DNA of 64,000 nt from Coenobita brevimanus. Lineage: Eukaryota > Arthropoda > Malacostraca > Decapoda > Coenobitidae. Positions 23,819 to 35,885 of this stretch are shown in pieces; within the stretch, counting starts at the first letter, position 1, and each line of letters opens with the position of its first letter. The notes below the pieces were generated by a model. The model ran no database searches. It was not told the DNA's origin and saw only the letters and a list, made by a program, of their open reading frames with translations. The translations under genes were made by a program, and so were the position numbers. The stretch covers positions 18,688,565 through 18,752,564 of the forward strand of contig CM064681.1 in the NCBI GenBank assembly GCA_032717465.1, in the 5' to 3' direction.

Positions 23819-25227
23819 GAGTTCGATCAGAGCAGCCATGGAAGACGGACGTGCTGACACTGCCTGCGACCCGTTGAGGGGGGCATCCAGCCAACCACAT
23901 TCGCCTGTAGCCCAGAAGATCCGAGGGATCGTGGTTTGGTTTAACATATGGGCGGGGTATGGATTCATCAAACGCCAAGACTCTGGCATTGATGTTTTTG
24001 TGCACCGCCTGCAGATAGTTAAGCCAAATCCACGGCACCTGCAACGCTCCCAAGGTGATGGAGAATCAGTGAAGTTCAGTCTTTTTGGAACTCCCAAGGG
24101 TCCTGAGGCTCGGGATGTTACTGGGCCGGGTGGTGTAGCCGTGCAGGGTTCTGCCCATGCACGGCGGCGCCTCACGGCCCGGGAACGTCAAGCCAGGGAT
24201 CCTGGGAGTTCTGGACAGATGAACCTTGTCATGGAGATGTGTATCGCGAAGGCGAAGGCTTTTTGTGGGGATGATAAGAGGGCTTTGTGCATTCTCCTCC
24301 CGAATAACTTTGAGGAGAATGGGCTGCCTAGGTTTATCATCCCCGAGTACTTTGCCCATGATATACACTCTGTCCCTTGGTGACGGGAGCATCGGGCTCG
24401 TCGATCACAGCCACGATCTGCTGCTCCTCGTCAGACACCGAGGATGAGGCTCAGGCTGGAGGCCCCCATCGATCGACGGTATGTCTCTGAGAATACCAAT
24501 CCAGTCCCGGACCCGACCAACGCTACAACTAACGCGACCACGGCGGAAATCCACCATCCGCCAGCAGTTTCTGAGGAGGAGCGGGACTCAACTGACACCG
24601 CCTCCATGGTTGAGGAAGCGTCGACCGGCTCCTCGACAGAGAAGGAAGTTGGTGATTCCCCCCCTCCTCAGACAGAGGAGGGTACCCCATCTCACCTTCC
24701 CATCATCGACCTAAAGGATCGGCTAGATGTAGCCTCCTATAGACACCTCCTGGATCTCAGCACTCACACCCAGTCATACCAGCTCAGAGCAACAACTTAT
24801 ACCACCCTTTACGATCTGCTTCAAGCTGCCGACCGAGGTGAGGACATAAGACCTGTGCTGATTGTCAGAGGGTGAGGACGTGCGTCTAGCCGATCTTAGA
24901 GCATTCTACCACATGCTCCCACCTCATCTGGCCCCTTAGACCGTCGATGTTGTGCAGTGAGGGATTGACTACATTTTGTCTATCTACCCTAGCTGACCTA
25001 AAGCCCTACATTGGAGGCGATGGCCATTAAACCACAAATAAAAAAAAATAGGCGAAAGCACACACACCACAAAACTAGCCAGGAGGCAGGGCGTGTGTGC
25101 TGGGCAATCCCCAGGCCCTGTTTTCCCCCCTTACTGTTTTTTTAAATCAGCCCATACCCAACTGACTGGGCTAATGTATGGCCCGGCCTGCACTATAGGT
25201 GCAGGGAATCTTCAAACGAAACAAACA
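23819..25227 (+). mobile_element. Inserted retrocopy-like element with cold-shock ORF
   Basis: The insert is flanked by direct repeats TGCAAAAGCG (23809-23818) and TGCGAAAGTG (25228-25237), read as a 10-bp target duplication with two later changes. It has no introns, no LTRs, no RT and no long poly-A; its 3' end is ...CAAACGAAACAAACA. It is absent from the 3' LTR at the equivalent site, so it inserted after the Gypsy-like element. Confidence 0.7.
23838..24940 (+). pseudogene. Y-box type cold-shock domain protein ORF, broken
   Basis: From the ATG at 23838 the frame reads a cold-shock domain at residues ~30-110: KIRGIVVWFNIWAGYGFIKR (RNP1-like) and DVFVHRLQIVKPNPR (RNP2-like), then TGPGGVAVQGS, the hallmark of metazoan Y-box proteins. 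These bind single-stranded RNA and DNA. A TGA at 24381 interrupts the frame. The same frame then continues through an Arg-rich stretch and an acidic, Ser/Thr-rich region to 24875. A frame change lets it go on to EDVRLADLRAFYHMLPPHLA and a stop near 24940. It could be a retrocopy of a host gene or ORF1 of an unknown retroposon. Confidence 0.75.
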
Positions 25228-25440
25228 TGCGAAAGTGAGTTGGGGGCTGAAATTTACGTGAACAAGGTCTGTTGAGGGAGTACCTTAGTATTTGTTTTCG
25301 TTCCTGTTATGTAAGCTCCACTGTTGAACCACATCCAGACCCACACACCAGTATACCCGTAACTCAGATAAGTCTTAGTTTGTGTATCATAGGAAATAAT
25401 AATAATAATAATAATAACAATAATAATAATAATTATTATT

Positions 25441-25492
<52 letters not shown>

Positions 25493-26050
25493 GTGTTTTA
25501 TGGGTTTGAGAACCCTCATGTTCTGCCCAGCATTGTATCTATTGTTTGCTTAGTTTTAGGATTTCAGGGTATTATCGTGTATAAAATATTTAATTTGTTT
25601 TGATAATCTTTCTTTTTGTGACATTTCTAGTAATTATTTTTCTAAATTAGTTGCTCATTATTGTTCATTCATTATCCCTATATAAAATTTAATCTCTTAT
25701 TAAGTAGTTTTCTTCTATTTTTATTTCCCCTAGTTCCCCATGATTTATGTTATTGATCGTGGGATGAGAACTTCAGTTATTGCTCCGAAATGTGTCTTTC
25801 TTTGCTTCAGATTTCTTTTTCTTTCAGTGTATTTTTTATTCTTTTATAATGCAGTCAGATAATCATAAATACTTTGATATCCTTTACGCCACTTCAGAGT
25901 CGTAACAAGAAAATGGCTAAGCCTCGTCAGGATAAAACTCTGAAGAATCCTGTGTTTATATTCATTATTATGAAATTTTTGTGATTTACGGGTGTAGGCG
26001 TTAAACATAATGTTTCGACAGCTGCCTAGTGAAACTGTTTCAGTACTATC

Positions 26051-26087
26051 ATGGAGGGTCAGAGTGGTGATAGCGTTGTGGCTCCAA
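26051..26087 (+). pseudogene. Start of the Gypsy-like gag, separated from its body
   Basis: ATG at 26051 opens a frame (MEGQSGDSVVAP) that stops being gag at 26087, where the 7.1-kb tandem-LTR insert begins. The frame fits the gag body that resumes at 33190. The leader 25908-26050 between the LTR end and this ATG would hold the primer-binding site; AAAATGGCTAAGCCTCG just after the LTR is a weak candidate. Confidence 0.7.
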
Positions 26088-26711
26088 TGTCATAAAAGAC
26101 TTTGTAGTTACTTGTAGTGGAGTTTTATATATACTAGACTTGGGACGAGCTGTTGTTATACTTGAGTAGCTTTGTGAGTAGATAATCTTCTCTCCCATTT
26201 GTCGTGTAGTGACAGGATAGGTAAAGAATAGTATGGGACTATTCTTATTTGTCTTGGAAATATTAACAAAGTCTCTCACACAGAGCGGAGTATAAAGTAG
26301 AGTCCCGCTAGTTATCTCTCTGTTTCGCTCTCTCTGTCTCTCTCTCAAGTTGCCAAGCCCTTCTCCCTGCAACCTGTCTGTTCAATGGCTAGCTTCTTTC
26401 TGCCCTCTCTTTCCTAAATTCTGGTGAAACAGGAGACGTATCACGTGTGTTCCTTGTGAGTGGAAAGTTCTAGAAGCCTGTGTGTGAGTATGTGTGTATG
26501 TGTGTGTATGGTTACTAAGGCTTTGTTCACTGGTGGATTGCTGACAACTAACTGCATCATCTCCTTACTGGCCACTTCGTAATCTGTCGTCAGCTTTCCT
26601 CAGTGAAATTTGCAAGATCATTTCCCATTCCCAGGCTCGCATAGAGCTGTCTATCTATCTATTTATCTATCTATCTATTATGATTTGTAATTATAATATG
26701 GAGTCCTAACA
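26088..26711 (+). repeat. Terminal repeat A of tandem LTR element
   Basis: 624 bp. Includes TTTTATATATACTAG about 45 bp in, CT-rich blocks near 26320, and (CTAT)n at about 26650-26680. Ends at CCTAACA. Confidence 0.8.
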
Positions 26712-29241
26712 TATTGCTCGGTCACGCGAAAATGGCGTACCATCGACAGTTAATAGTCCTAACATATTAATACATATTATATACACATTATAATGAACTT
26801 ATAAGCTAATTAAGTGAAATACATAATATTGTAAAAGTAACATAATTGTATGAATATTATATACATATAATATTTATAGTAAATAGTGATTATTCAGTAA
26901 TATTACATTTTAAACAAGTTGTATACATATTTGAACAAATGCATTAAAGTAAATTATTTAACTGTAATACAGTATGTACTTGGGTTATTGTAGTGAAATG
27001 CATAATTGTGTTGGCCTTATAACTGTAGTTACATTTTGTTAATGCAACTGTTACATAAGTGTCTTGGCCTTATAACTGTAGTTACATTTTGTTAATGCAA
27101 CTGTTACATAAGTGTCTTGGCCTTATAATTGTAGTTAAAGTTACATAAAAGTTACATCTTGTTAATGCAACTGTTAATTGGCAAAGTGTAACATAATGCA
27201 ATCGTTTGTCGTTACATAATTGTTACATATCGTTTGTAGTTACATAATTGTAGTTAAAGTTACATAAAAGTTACATCTTGTTAATGCTACTGTTACATAA
27301 ATGGTACATATTGTTTGTAGTTACATAATTGTAGCAAGTGTAACATAATGCAATCGTTTGTCGTTACATAATTGTTACATATCGTTTGTAGTTACATAAT
27401 TGTAATAAGTGTAACATAATGCAATCGTTTGTCGTTACATAATTGTTACATATCGTTTGTAGTTACATAATCGTACTGAAAGTTACATAAAAGTTACATC
27501 TTGTTCATGCAACTGTTACATAAATGGTACATATTGTTTGAAGTTACATAATTGTAGTTAAAGTTACATAAAAGTTCCATCTTGTTAATGCAACTGTTAC
27601 ATAATTGGCAAAGTGTAACATAATGCAATCGTTTGTCTTTACATAATTGTAATAATTGCAGTCCTGACATATGAATCCGGTCATGCTGCGGTCGGTGATA
27701 GTGATGATGTGTCATGCCACTTGCTTGTGGAGACAACAATTTGCTTTTTTGTTTGTAGTTTATGTGGTATTTTGGCATATGTAGTAACACTTACACTTAT
27801 TTTCATTTGTTTGTTATGTGATCTTACGCTATGTCTCTCTTTTTTCTTTCTTACTTTTTCTTTCTTTCTCTTTTTTTTTTTTTTGTATGTATTGATTTTC
27901 TATAGTTTGTTTTTCTTCGCTTGTGTACGCTTTTTCCATGTTGTTCATGGTTGCATAATTACTGGCTAATTTCCTTGGGATATTTTTTTAAGGTTTAGTT
28001 TATATTGCACAGGTATTACTGAAAATGATATTATAGAGTCCCATATTTTGTTATTTTATATAAAAAATATATACACTATATACAGTATTAACTATATACA
28101 CTGACTTGTTGTTCACTTGTACCTATCGTGGGTAATATGTGTGTCAGCACTGTGTGGAAATCATTGTCTTCACGATTGTGTTGAAGATGTTCACTCTTGC
28201 TAACGTCATTTGTGTTGGCCATTTTTTTTTTCTCTAGTTTACCTTGTAACTTAATTTATATGTTTCCACTAGGTAGCTTTAATTAATAAATGTTTAATAC
28301 AGTTCTCTTAATTGCTCACTGAGTAACTGTGATGGTATATTTTCTTTATTACTTGTAGATGTAATAATGTATAGTTGTATGTATGAAACACGTATTTTAT
28401 GTAGGTATAAATGGTAACACTCGTTGGTAGTAAATAAATGTTATAATAAATGAATGAATATATACAGTGTAGAGTATTTATTGTTGGTGATTATTTAGTG
28501 TTTGAGTTATGCAGATAACTGAAGTAAGTATGTGTATTTAAGCTGTAACTATACAGCACGTTTTATATGTTTGTGTAGAAGCTTATTGTCTATCACTGTG
28601 TATTGTATAAATGAAGTAACTATGTAACTCGCTAATTTTTACCGTGGTGGGAATGGTGTGTGGTGGTGAAGGTGGTGTGTTGACCGACATGGCGTCTTTT
28701 CAGCAAGCACGCATGATGACGTCGACTTCCCACACTGGTAGCTGTGGTGAGTGAATGAGTAGCGATGAGTAACTTGAGTGAAGATGAGTGAGTAGGATGA
28801 GTTATGAGTCGTGTCTCACTCTTCGTTTGTTTGTTCCGTTTTTCTTCCTCGAGGTATTCGTGGTCCTTTTTTCTTGTGATTTACTCGTTGTAGGATGAAG
28901 ACTGCCGCTACTTGTAGGTGCGTGTAGAAGATTATACAGACGACTCGTAGAGTTGTTACTTGTAGTTGATTGTAGATGGTTGTAGTTCGCTGGTTCATCG
29001 TAGAAATTTCAAGATTGTTTGTATCAGTACTTTGTTAAACTACTGGCAAGACGTCGTGTGATCACTTCTACATCAGCGTGATGATCGTGGAGACGGAGGG
29101 GGCTGGTTGGAGAGAATACTGGCAGGAGCTGGTTGTGAGTTTATGGTTGTGAGAGGTATTTTTTTGTTTTCAATCTTGATATTTTGTAGGAATTCACTGT
29201 TGATTCGTAGACGAGGTTCGTATACGTTCGCTGCTACCAGA
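26712..29241 (+). repeat. Internal region 1 of tandem LTR element, with nested sub-repeats
   Basis: Non-coding. From about 27000 to 27660 it is built from irregular tandem units around GTTACATAATTGTTACATATCGTTTGTAG and GTTACATAAAAGTTACATCTTGTTAATGCAACTG-type words. The remainder (27660-29241) is nearly identical to the second internal region. Confidence 0.8.
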
Positions 29242-29857
29242 TGTCCTAAAAGACTTTGTAGTTACTTGTAGTGGAGTTTTATATATACTAGACTTGGGAC
29301 GAGTGGTTGTTATACTTGAGTAGCTTTGTGAGTAGATAATCTTCTTTCCCATTTGTCATGTAGTGACAGGAGAGGTAAAGAATAGTATGGGACTATTTTT
29401 ATTTGTCTTGGAAATATTAACAAAGTCTCTCACACAGAGCGGAGTATAAAGTAGAGTCCTGCTAGCTATCTCTCTGTCTCGCTCTCTCTGTCTCTCTCTC
29501 AAGTTGCTAAGCCCTTCTCCCTGCGACCTGTCTGTTCTATGGCTAGCTTCTTTCTGCCCTCTCTTTCCTAAATTCTGGTGAAACAGGAGACGTATCACGT
29601 GTGTTCCTTGTGAGTGGAAAGTTCTAGAAGCCTGAGTGTGAGTATGTGTGTGTATGGTCACTAAGGCTTTGTTCACCGGTGGATTGCTGACAACTAACTG
29701 CATCATCTCCTTACTGGCCACTTCGTAATCTGTCGTCAGCTTTCCTCAGTGTAATTTGCAAGATCATTTCCCATTCCCAGGCTCGCATAGAGCTGTCTAT
29801 CTATCTATTTATCTATCTATCTATTATGATTTGTAATTATAATATGGAGACCTAACA
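29242..29857 (+). repeat. Terminal repeat B (shared middle LTR)
   Basis: 616 bp, nearly identical to A and C with small indels in a (GT)n stretch near 29640. It closes the first unit and opens the second. Confidence 0.8.
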
Positions 29858-32561
29858 TATTGCTCGGTCACGCGAAAATGGCGTACAATCGACAGTTAAT
29901 AGTCCTAACATATTAATACATATTATATACACATTATAATGAACTTATAAACTAATTTAGTGAAATACATAATATTGTAAAAGTAACATAATTGTATGAA
30001 TATTATATACATATAATATTTATAGTAAATAGTGATTATTCAGTAATATTACATTTTAAACAAGATGTATACATATTTGAACAAATGCATTAAAGTAAAT
30101 TATTTAACTGTAATACAGTATGTACTTGGGTTATTGTAGTGAAATGCATAATTGTGTTGGCCTTATAACTGTAGTTACATTTTGTTAATGCAACTGTTAC
30201 ATAAGTGTCTTGGCCTTATAATTGTAGTTAAAGTTACATAAAAGTTACATCTTGTTAATGCAACTGTTAATTGGCAAAGTGTAACATAATGCAATCGTTT
30301 GTCGTTACATAATTGTTACATATCGTTTTTAGTTACATAATTGTAGTTAAAGTTACATAAAAGTTACATCTTGTTAATGCAACTGTTACATAAATGGTAC
30401 ATATTGTTTGTAGTTACATAATTGTAGCAAGTGTAACATAATGCAATCGTTTGTCATTACATAATTGTTACATATCGTTTGTAGTTACATAATTGTTACA
30501 TATCGTTTGTAGTTACATAATTGTAGTTAAAGTTACATAAAAGTAACATCTTGTTAATGCAACTGTTACATAAATGGTAAATAATGTTTGTAGTTACATA
30601 ATTGTAGCAAGTGTAACATAATGCAATCGTTTGTCATTACATAATTGTTACATATCATTTGTAGTTACATAATTGTAATAAGTGTAACATCATGCAATCG
30701 TTTGTCGTTACATAATTGTAATAAGTGTAACATAATGCAATCGTTTGTCGTTACATAATTGTTACATATCGTTTGTAGTTACATAATTGTACTTAAAGTT
30801 ACATAAAAGTTACATCTTGTTAATGCAACTGTTACATAAATGGTACATATTGTTTGAAGTTACATAATTGTAGTTAAAGTTACATAAAAGTTACATCTTG
30901 TTAATGCAACTGTTACATAATTGGCAAAGTGTAACATAATGCAATCGTTTGTCGTTACATAATTGTAATAATTGCAGTCCTGACATATGAATCCGGTCAT
31001 GCTGCGGTCGATGATAGTGATGATGTGTCATGCCACTTGCTTGTGGAGACAACAATTTGCTTTTTTGTTTGTAGTTTATGTGGTATTTTGGCATATGTAG
31101 TAACACTTACACTTATTTTCATTTGTTTGTTATGTGATCTTACTCTATTTCTCTCTTTTTTCTTTCTTACTTTTTCTTTCTTTCTCTTTTTTTTTTTTTG
31201 TTGTTGTATGTATTGATTTTCTATAGTTTGTTTTTCTTCGCTTGTGTACGCTTTTTCCATGTTGTTCATGGTTGCATAATTACTGGCTAATTTCCTTGGG
31301 ATATTTTTTTAAAGTTTAGTTTATATTGCACAGGTATTACTGAAAATGATATTATATAGTCCCATATTTTGTTATTTTATATAAAAAATATATACACTAT
31401 ATACAGTATTAACTATATACACTGACTTGTTGTTCACTTGTACCTATCGTGGGTAATATGTGTGTCAGCACTGTGTGGAAATCATTGTCTTCACGATTGT
31501 GTTGAAGATGTTCACTCTTGCTAACGTCATTTGTGTTGGCCATTTTTTTTTTCTCTAGTTTACCTTGTAACTTAATTTATATGTTTCCACTAGGTAGCTT
31601 TAATTAATAAATGTTTAATACAGTTCTCTTAATTGCTCACTGAGTAACTGTGATGGTATATTTTCTTTATTACTTGTAGAGGTAATAATGTATAGTTGTA
31701 TGTATGAAACACGTATTTTATGTAGGTATAAATGGTAACACTAGTTGGTAGTAAATAAATGTTATAATAAATGAATGAATATATAGAGTGTAGAATATTT
31801 ATTGTTGGTGATTATTTAGGTTTGAGTTATGCAGATAACTGAAGTAAGTATGTGTATTTAAGCTGTAACTATACAGCACGTTTTATATGTTTGTGTAGAA
31901 GCTTATTGTCTATCACTGTGTATTGTATAAATGAAGTAACTATGTAACTCACTAATTTTTACCGTGGTGGAAATGGTGTGTGGTGGTGGAGGTGGTGTGT
32001 TGACCGACATGGCGTCTTTTCAGCAAGCATGCATGATGACGTCGACTTCCCACACTGGTAGCTGTGGTGAGTGAATGAGTAGCGATGAGTAACTTGAGTG
32101 AAGATGAGTGAGTAGGATGAGTTATGAGTCGTGTCTCACTCTTCGTTTGTTTGTTCCGTTTTTCTTCCTCGAGGTATTCGTGGTCCTTTTTTCTTGTGAT
32201 TTACTTGTTGTAGGATGAAGACTGCCGCTACTTGTAGGTGCGTGTAGAAGATTATACAGACGACTCGTAGAGGTGTTACTTGTAGTTGATTGTAGATGGT
32301 TGTAGTTCGCTGGTTCGTTGTAGAAATTTCAAGATTGTTTGTATCAGTACTTTGTTAAACTACTGGCAAGACGTCGTGTGATCACTTCTACATCAGCGTG
32401 ATGATCGTGGAGACGGAGGGGGCTGGTTGGAGAGAATACTGTCAGGAGCTGGTTGTGAGTTTATGGTTGTGAGAGGTATTTTTTTGTTTTCAATCTTGAT
32501 ATTTTGTAGGAATTCACTGTTGATTCGTAGACGAGGTTCGTATACGTTCGCTGCTACTAGA
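29858..32561 (+). repeat. Internal region 2 of tandem LTR element
   Basis: Same order of parts as internal region 1, with one or two additional GTTACATAA-type sub-repeats (about 30170-30960), making it about 170 bp longer. The short open frames in it (for instance 31025-31216) recur in region 1 and are not convincing genes. Confidence 0.8.
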
Positions 32562-33185
32562 TGTCATAAAAGACTTTGTAGTTACTTGTAGTGGAGTTTA
32601 ATATATACTTGACTTGGGACGAGCGGTTGTTATACTTGAGTAGCTTTGTGAGTAGATAATCTTCTTTCCCATTTGTCATGTAGTGACAGGAGAGGTAAAG
32701 AATAGTATGGGACTATTTTTATTTGTCTTGGAAATATTAACAAAGTCTCTCACACAGAGCGGAGTATAAAGTAGAGTCCCGCTAGCTATCTCTCTGTCTC
32801 GCTCTCTCTGTCTCTCTCTCAAGTTGCTAAGCCCTTCTCCCTGCGACCTGTCTGTTCTATGGCTAGCTTCTTTCTGCCCTCTCTTTCCTAAATTCTGGTG
32901 AAACAGGAGACGTATCACATGTGTTCCTTGTGAGTGGAAAGTTCTAGAAGCCTGTGTGTGAGTATGTGTGTATGTGTGTGTATGGTCACTAAGGCTTTGT
33001 TCACCGGTGGATTGCTGACAACTAACTGCATCATCTCCTTACTGGCCACTTCGTAATCTGTCGTCAGCTTTCCTCAGTGTAATTTGCAAGATCATTTCCC
33101 ATTCCCAGGCTCGCATAGAGCTGTCTATCTATCTATTTATCTATCTATCTATTATGATTTGTAATTATAATATGGAGTCCTAACA
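32562..33185 (+). repeat. Terminal repeat C of tandem LTR element
   Basis: 624 bp, ending CCTAACA directly before the CCAA duplication and the resumed gag frame. Confidence 0.8.
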
Positions 33186-34040
33186 CCAATGAACATTATT
33201 AACGAACACGATGCCCAAGATTTTCTTAGGAGAGCACCAACAGAGGAAGGAGTTAAACAGTTAAAGAGACAGGAGTTGAGGTGCGTAGCTAAAGTTTTGG
33301 ATATCACACCTGAATCTTCTAATGTTTTCCCTCTTGCAAACTTAATCTGTCACCAGATATTTGGGACCGATCCTTACTATGTTCCTCCTTCATTCCCTGA
33401 CCTCGAGAGCGAAGAATCAGAGCACTTATCTTATGAGAGCCTTGTTATTCAAACTGTTGTTCATCGGAGAAAGATTGATTATAATGAAGCACAAACCCAG
33501 CGTGATCACGAGCTTAGAATATTGCAGCTCAGATTGCTGATGCAGAGAGAAAGAGAACTATGAGAGAGAGAGAGAGATGGAGAAAGAACTCAGAATGAAA
33601 GAGATGGAAAAGGAAATTGGGTTAGAAAGGATTACATTAGAACCAAAGAGATGTGGTCAGGAAACAAGCTCACTTCATCGACATGTAAATCCGACTCAGC
33701 TAGTTCCTGCGCGTGATGAGAACCTTGTACTGAAAGATGGCCAAAGGCAATTGATGTGATAAGGATTTGTGGGCTTCCTATGTACAAACGGCGCTTAAAG
33801 GTAAGGATTTGAGGGATTATGATAGTTTGACACAAGATGAAGTTAAAGATTACGAAACTTTGAAAGCGGCCGAGTTAAGACCTGAGGCTTACAGGTAGAG
33901 GAACTGTAGAAAGCGCCTTCATGATACGTATATTGATTTCTCTAGGAGGTTGTCTGATGCGTTTCAGCAGTGGATGCGAAGCGAAGACATTAAAGATTCA
34001 TACTAGAAGTTAAAAGATTTAGTCATTTTAGAGAGCTTCA
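33186..34040 (+). pseudogene. Gypsy-like gag body, broken
   Basis: The frame from 33189 stays open to 33563, through an N-terminal region rich in charged helices. A (GA)n run at about 33562-33576 shifts the frame, and stops follow at about 33758 and 33896. The last part (33940-34040) matches the SCAN-like C-terminal capsid region of Gypsy gags (around RRLSDAFQQWM). Confidence 0.75.
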
Positions 34041-35885
34041 TGGAGAACACTGACAAAGAATTGATGGTTTACTTGGCTGATAAGAGAGTTAAAACTGCTG
34101 CTGAAGCCGCAGTCTATGTAGATGATTATGTACTGTTTACAAATTTAAATAAACCGAAAGAAGCTCCCCAGAAGTCCTCTCCTAAGCATTGGTATCCCCC
34201 ACAGATCCAGAAAGCTCCAACTGTGAGTTCAGTCAGCCCCCAACTCACACTCACACAATTCTCCAAGAACAATCCCAACGCATCCAAGCACTATACGCAC
34301 CCACACTCTCCCCGATCATCTCGCCGTCCACTTCCTTGCTCGTATTGCAAGAAATTTGGCCATACTGTCCATAGGTGTTGGAGTAAGGCTGTCGTTTCTA
34401 AACCAGTCAGTTTTGTCTCTCAAGCTCCAGTGGTTACTCCTTCAGTTAACTCTCCTATCGTGTGTCAGGGAAGTTCAAATGTTTTACCCCCTTCTAGGGT
34501 TTCTGTTGTCCCGGAAGGTGGAAGGAAGGAGGCCACAGATGTTTTAGAGCCTGTTGTTTCAGGAGGTGTTGTACAGACGGTGACGTGCAGTGTTGCCCCT
34601 GCGTCCTCTTACCTCTACAGTGGCTTGGTGGTGGTTGACGGTGTCCAGCATCCTGAACATATTCTACAGGACACCGGTTCATCTATTTCTCTGTGGGTAA
34701 GGCCTAACAGTTCAGTTTCTGAAGGTTCTGTTGGAGAGTATGTTCTGATCAGAGGTGTGACTGGTGCAAAGAGCGTGCCATTGATTACTTATGAATTGAA
34801 GTGCCAGGTGTTTGGTGGTTCTGCACGACTGGGTATTGTTGATTATCTTCCTGAGAGTGGTGTTGATTTAATTTTCGGGAATAATTTAGTGAGAGGTGAA
34901 GCAATTACCACTCCAGTGTTGTTAGAGGTGCCTGTACCTGAGGCTGCACCAATTGATTCTAAGGAGGAGGAAGTGTTCCCTGCCTGTGCAATGACAAGGG
35001 CTATGTCACGTGTGGCTGAGAGTCAACAGGCAGAATCCCCTTGTGATCTGCCCTGTGATATTGTCCTGGGAGTAGTAGGTGATGTTCCAAAGGTTGAGAA
35101 AGTAGATTGCTCAGGTGATAATGATATTATTTTGTCTGATAAGTTTATGGGTACTTCAGAGGATGTTCCACCTGTTCCACTGAAGGAGGTGGATATTGAA
35201 AAGTTCAAGGAGTTGCAGGCTAGTCATGAAGAAATTCAGAAATTGAAGTTGAATGCTGTGGATAGTTTTGAGGAAGAGAAAGGTGGTTGTTTATATGTGA
35301 AGGATGGTGTATTGTGGAGGCGGTGGACACCCCCACATGTTAATGCTGATGACGGGGTTTGGGATTATCATCAAGTGGTGGTGCCGAGTGTTTGTAGGCA
35401 AGAATTGATAAACCTTGCTCACTCCTCCCCTTTTGCAAGTCATATGGGTGTTAGGAAAACCATGGAGCGGCTGTGGGCAGAATTTTACTGGCCTCGCATG
35501 GCGGCAGATGTGGTGAAGGCGGTAAAGTGTTGTCATACTTGTCAGGTGGTTGGTAACCCTAACCAGAACATACCAAAGGCACCTCTTATCCCCATTCCAG
35601 CTATGGATACCTCCTTCTCTCCCATTATCATAGTCATAGTTGGTCCCTTGCCTCGGACGTCCACCGGTTACCAGTACCTTCTCACCATTATTGACCCATC
35701 CACTAGATGCCCAGAAGCTATTCCCTTACGGACCATAAAGGCCAAACCAGTTGTAAAAGCTTTATTTAACTTTTTCACTAAATTTGGTTTGCCCCGGGAA
35801 ATTCAATCTGATAGAGGGTCTAATTTTCTCTCCAAAGTTTTCCAACAATCCTTGGCACAAGTTGGTGTCTCACATAAAGAGCAGT
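34040..35885 (+). pseudogene. Gypsy-like zinc knuckle, protease and integrase
   Basis: One long frame carries the end of capsid, a CCHC zinc knuckle (CSYCKKFGHTVHRC at 34337-34378), a retroviral-type aspartic protease with DTGSS at 34670-34684, and then the integrase. The integrase has an HHCC zinc-binding region (35420-35545, ending CCHTC) and a core with QSDRGSNF at about 35805-35828. At the first catalytic Asp position the codon at 35633-35635 is GTC (Val) ahead of GPLP. A frame change near 35880 separates the last part of the core. Integrase directly after protease is the Gmr1 order. Confidence 0.85.

Larger units (their letters stand above)
23326..25907 (+). repeat. 5' LTR of the Gypsy-like element, interrupted
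   Basis: LTR segments 23326-23818 and 25228-25907 flank a 1.4-kb insert. The first segment contains a (TA)n array (about 23431-23490) and a TATTATAAAAGCATTG promoter-like stretch near 23627. The second has a (TAA)n/(TTA)n array at 25394-25492. Both segments align with the corresponding parts of the 3' LTR. The LTR ends with TAACA at 25907. Confidence 0.85.
26088..33185 (+). mobile_element. Tandem non-autonomous LTR element (LTR-int-LTR-int-LTR)
   Basis: Three direct repeats of about 620 bp begin TGTCATAAAAG (or TGTCCTAAAAG) and end CCTAACA, at 26088-26711, 29242-29857 and 32562-33185. Two internal regions of about 2.5 and 2.7 kb separate them. The whole is flanked by CCAA on both sides (26084-26087, 33186-33189), a 4-bp target duplication inside gag. 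No protein-coding capacity is visible, so it would depend on enzymes from elsewhere. TG...CA ends and a 4-bp duplication fit Gypsy-type integrase. The sharing of the middle LTR suggests recombination between two copies. Confidence 0.8.

Noticed and set aside
27709..27969. 86-codon hydrophobic frame, repeated at 31025-31216
   Set aside because: Both lie in the duplicated internal regions of the tandem LTR element, are T-rich, and end differently after a poly-T length change; no sign of coding constraint.
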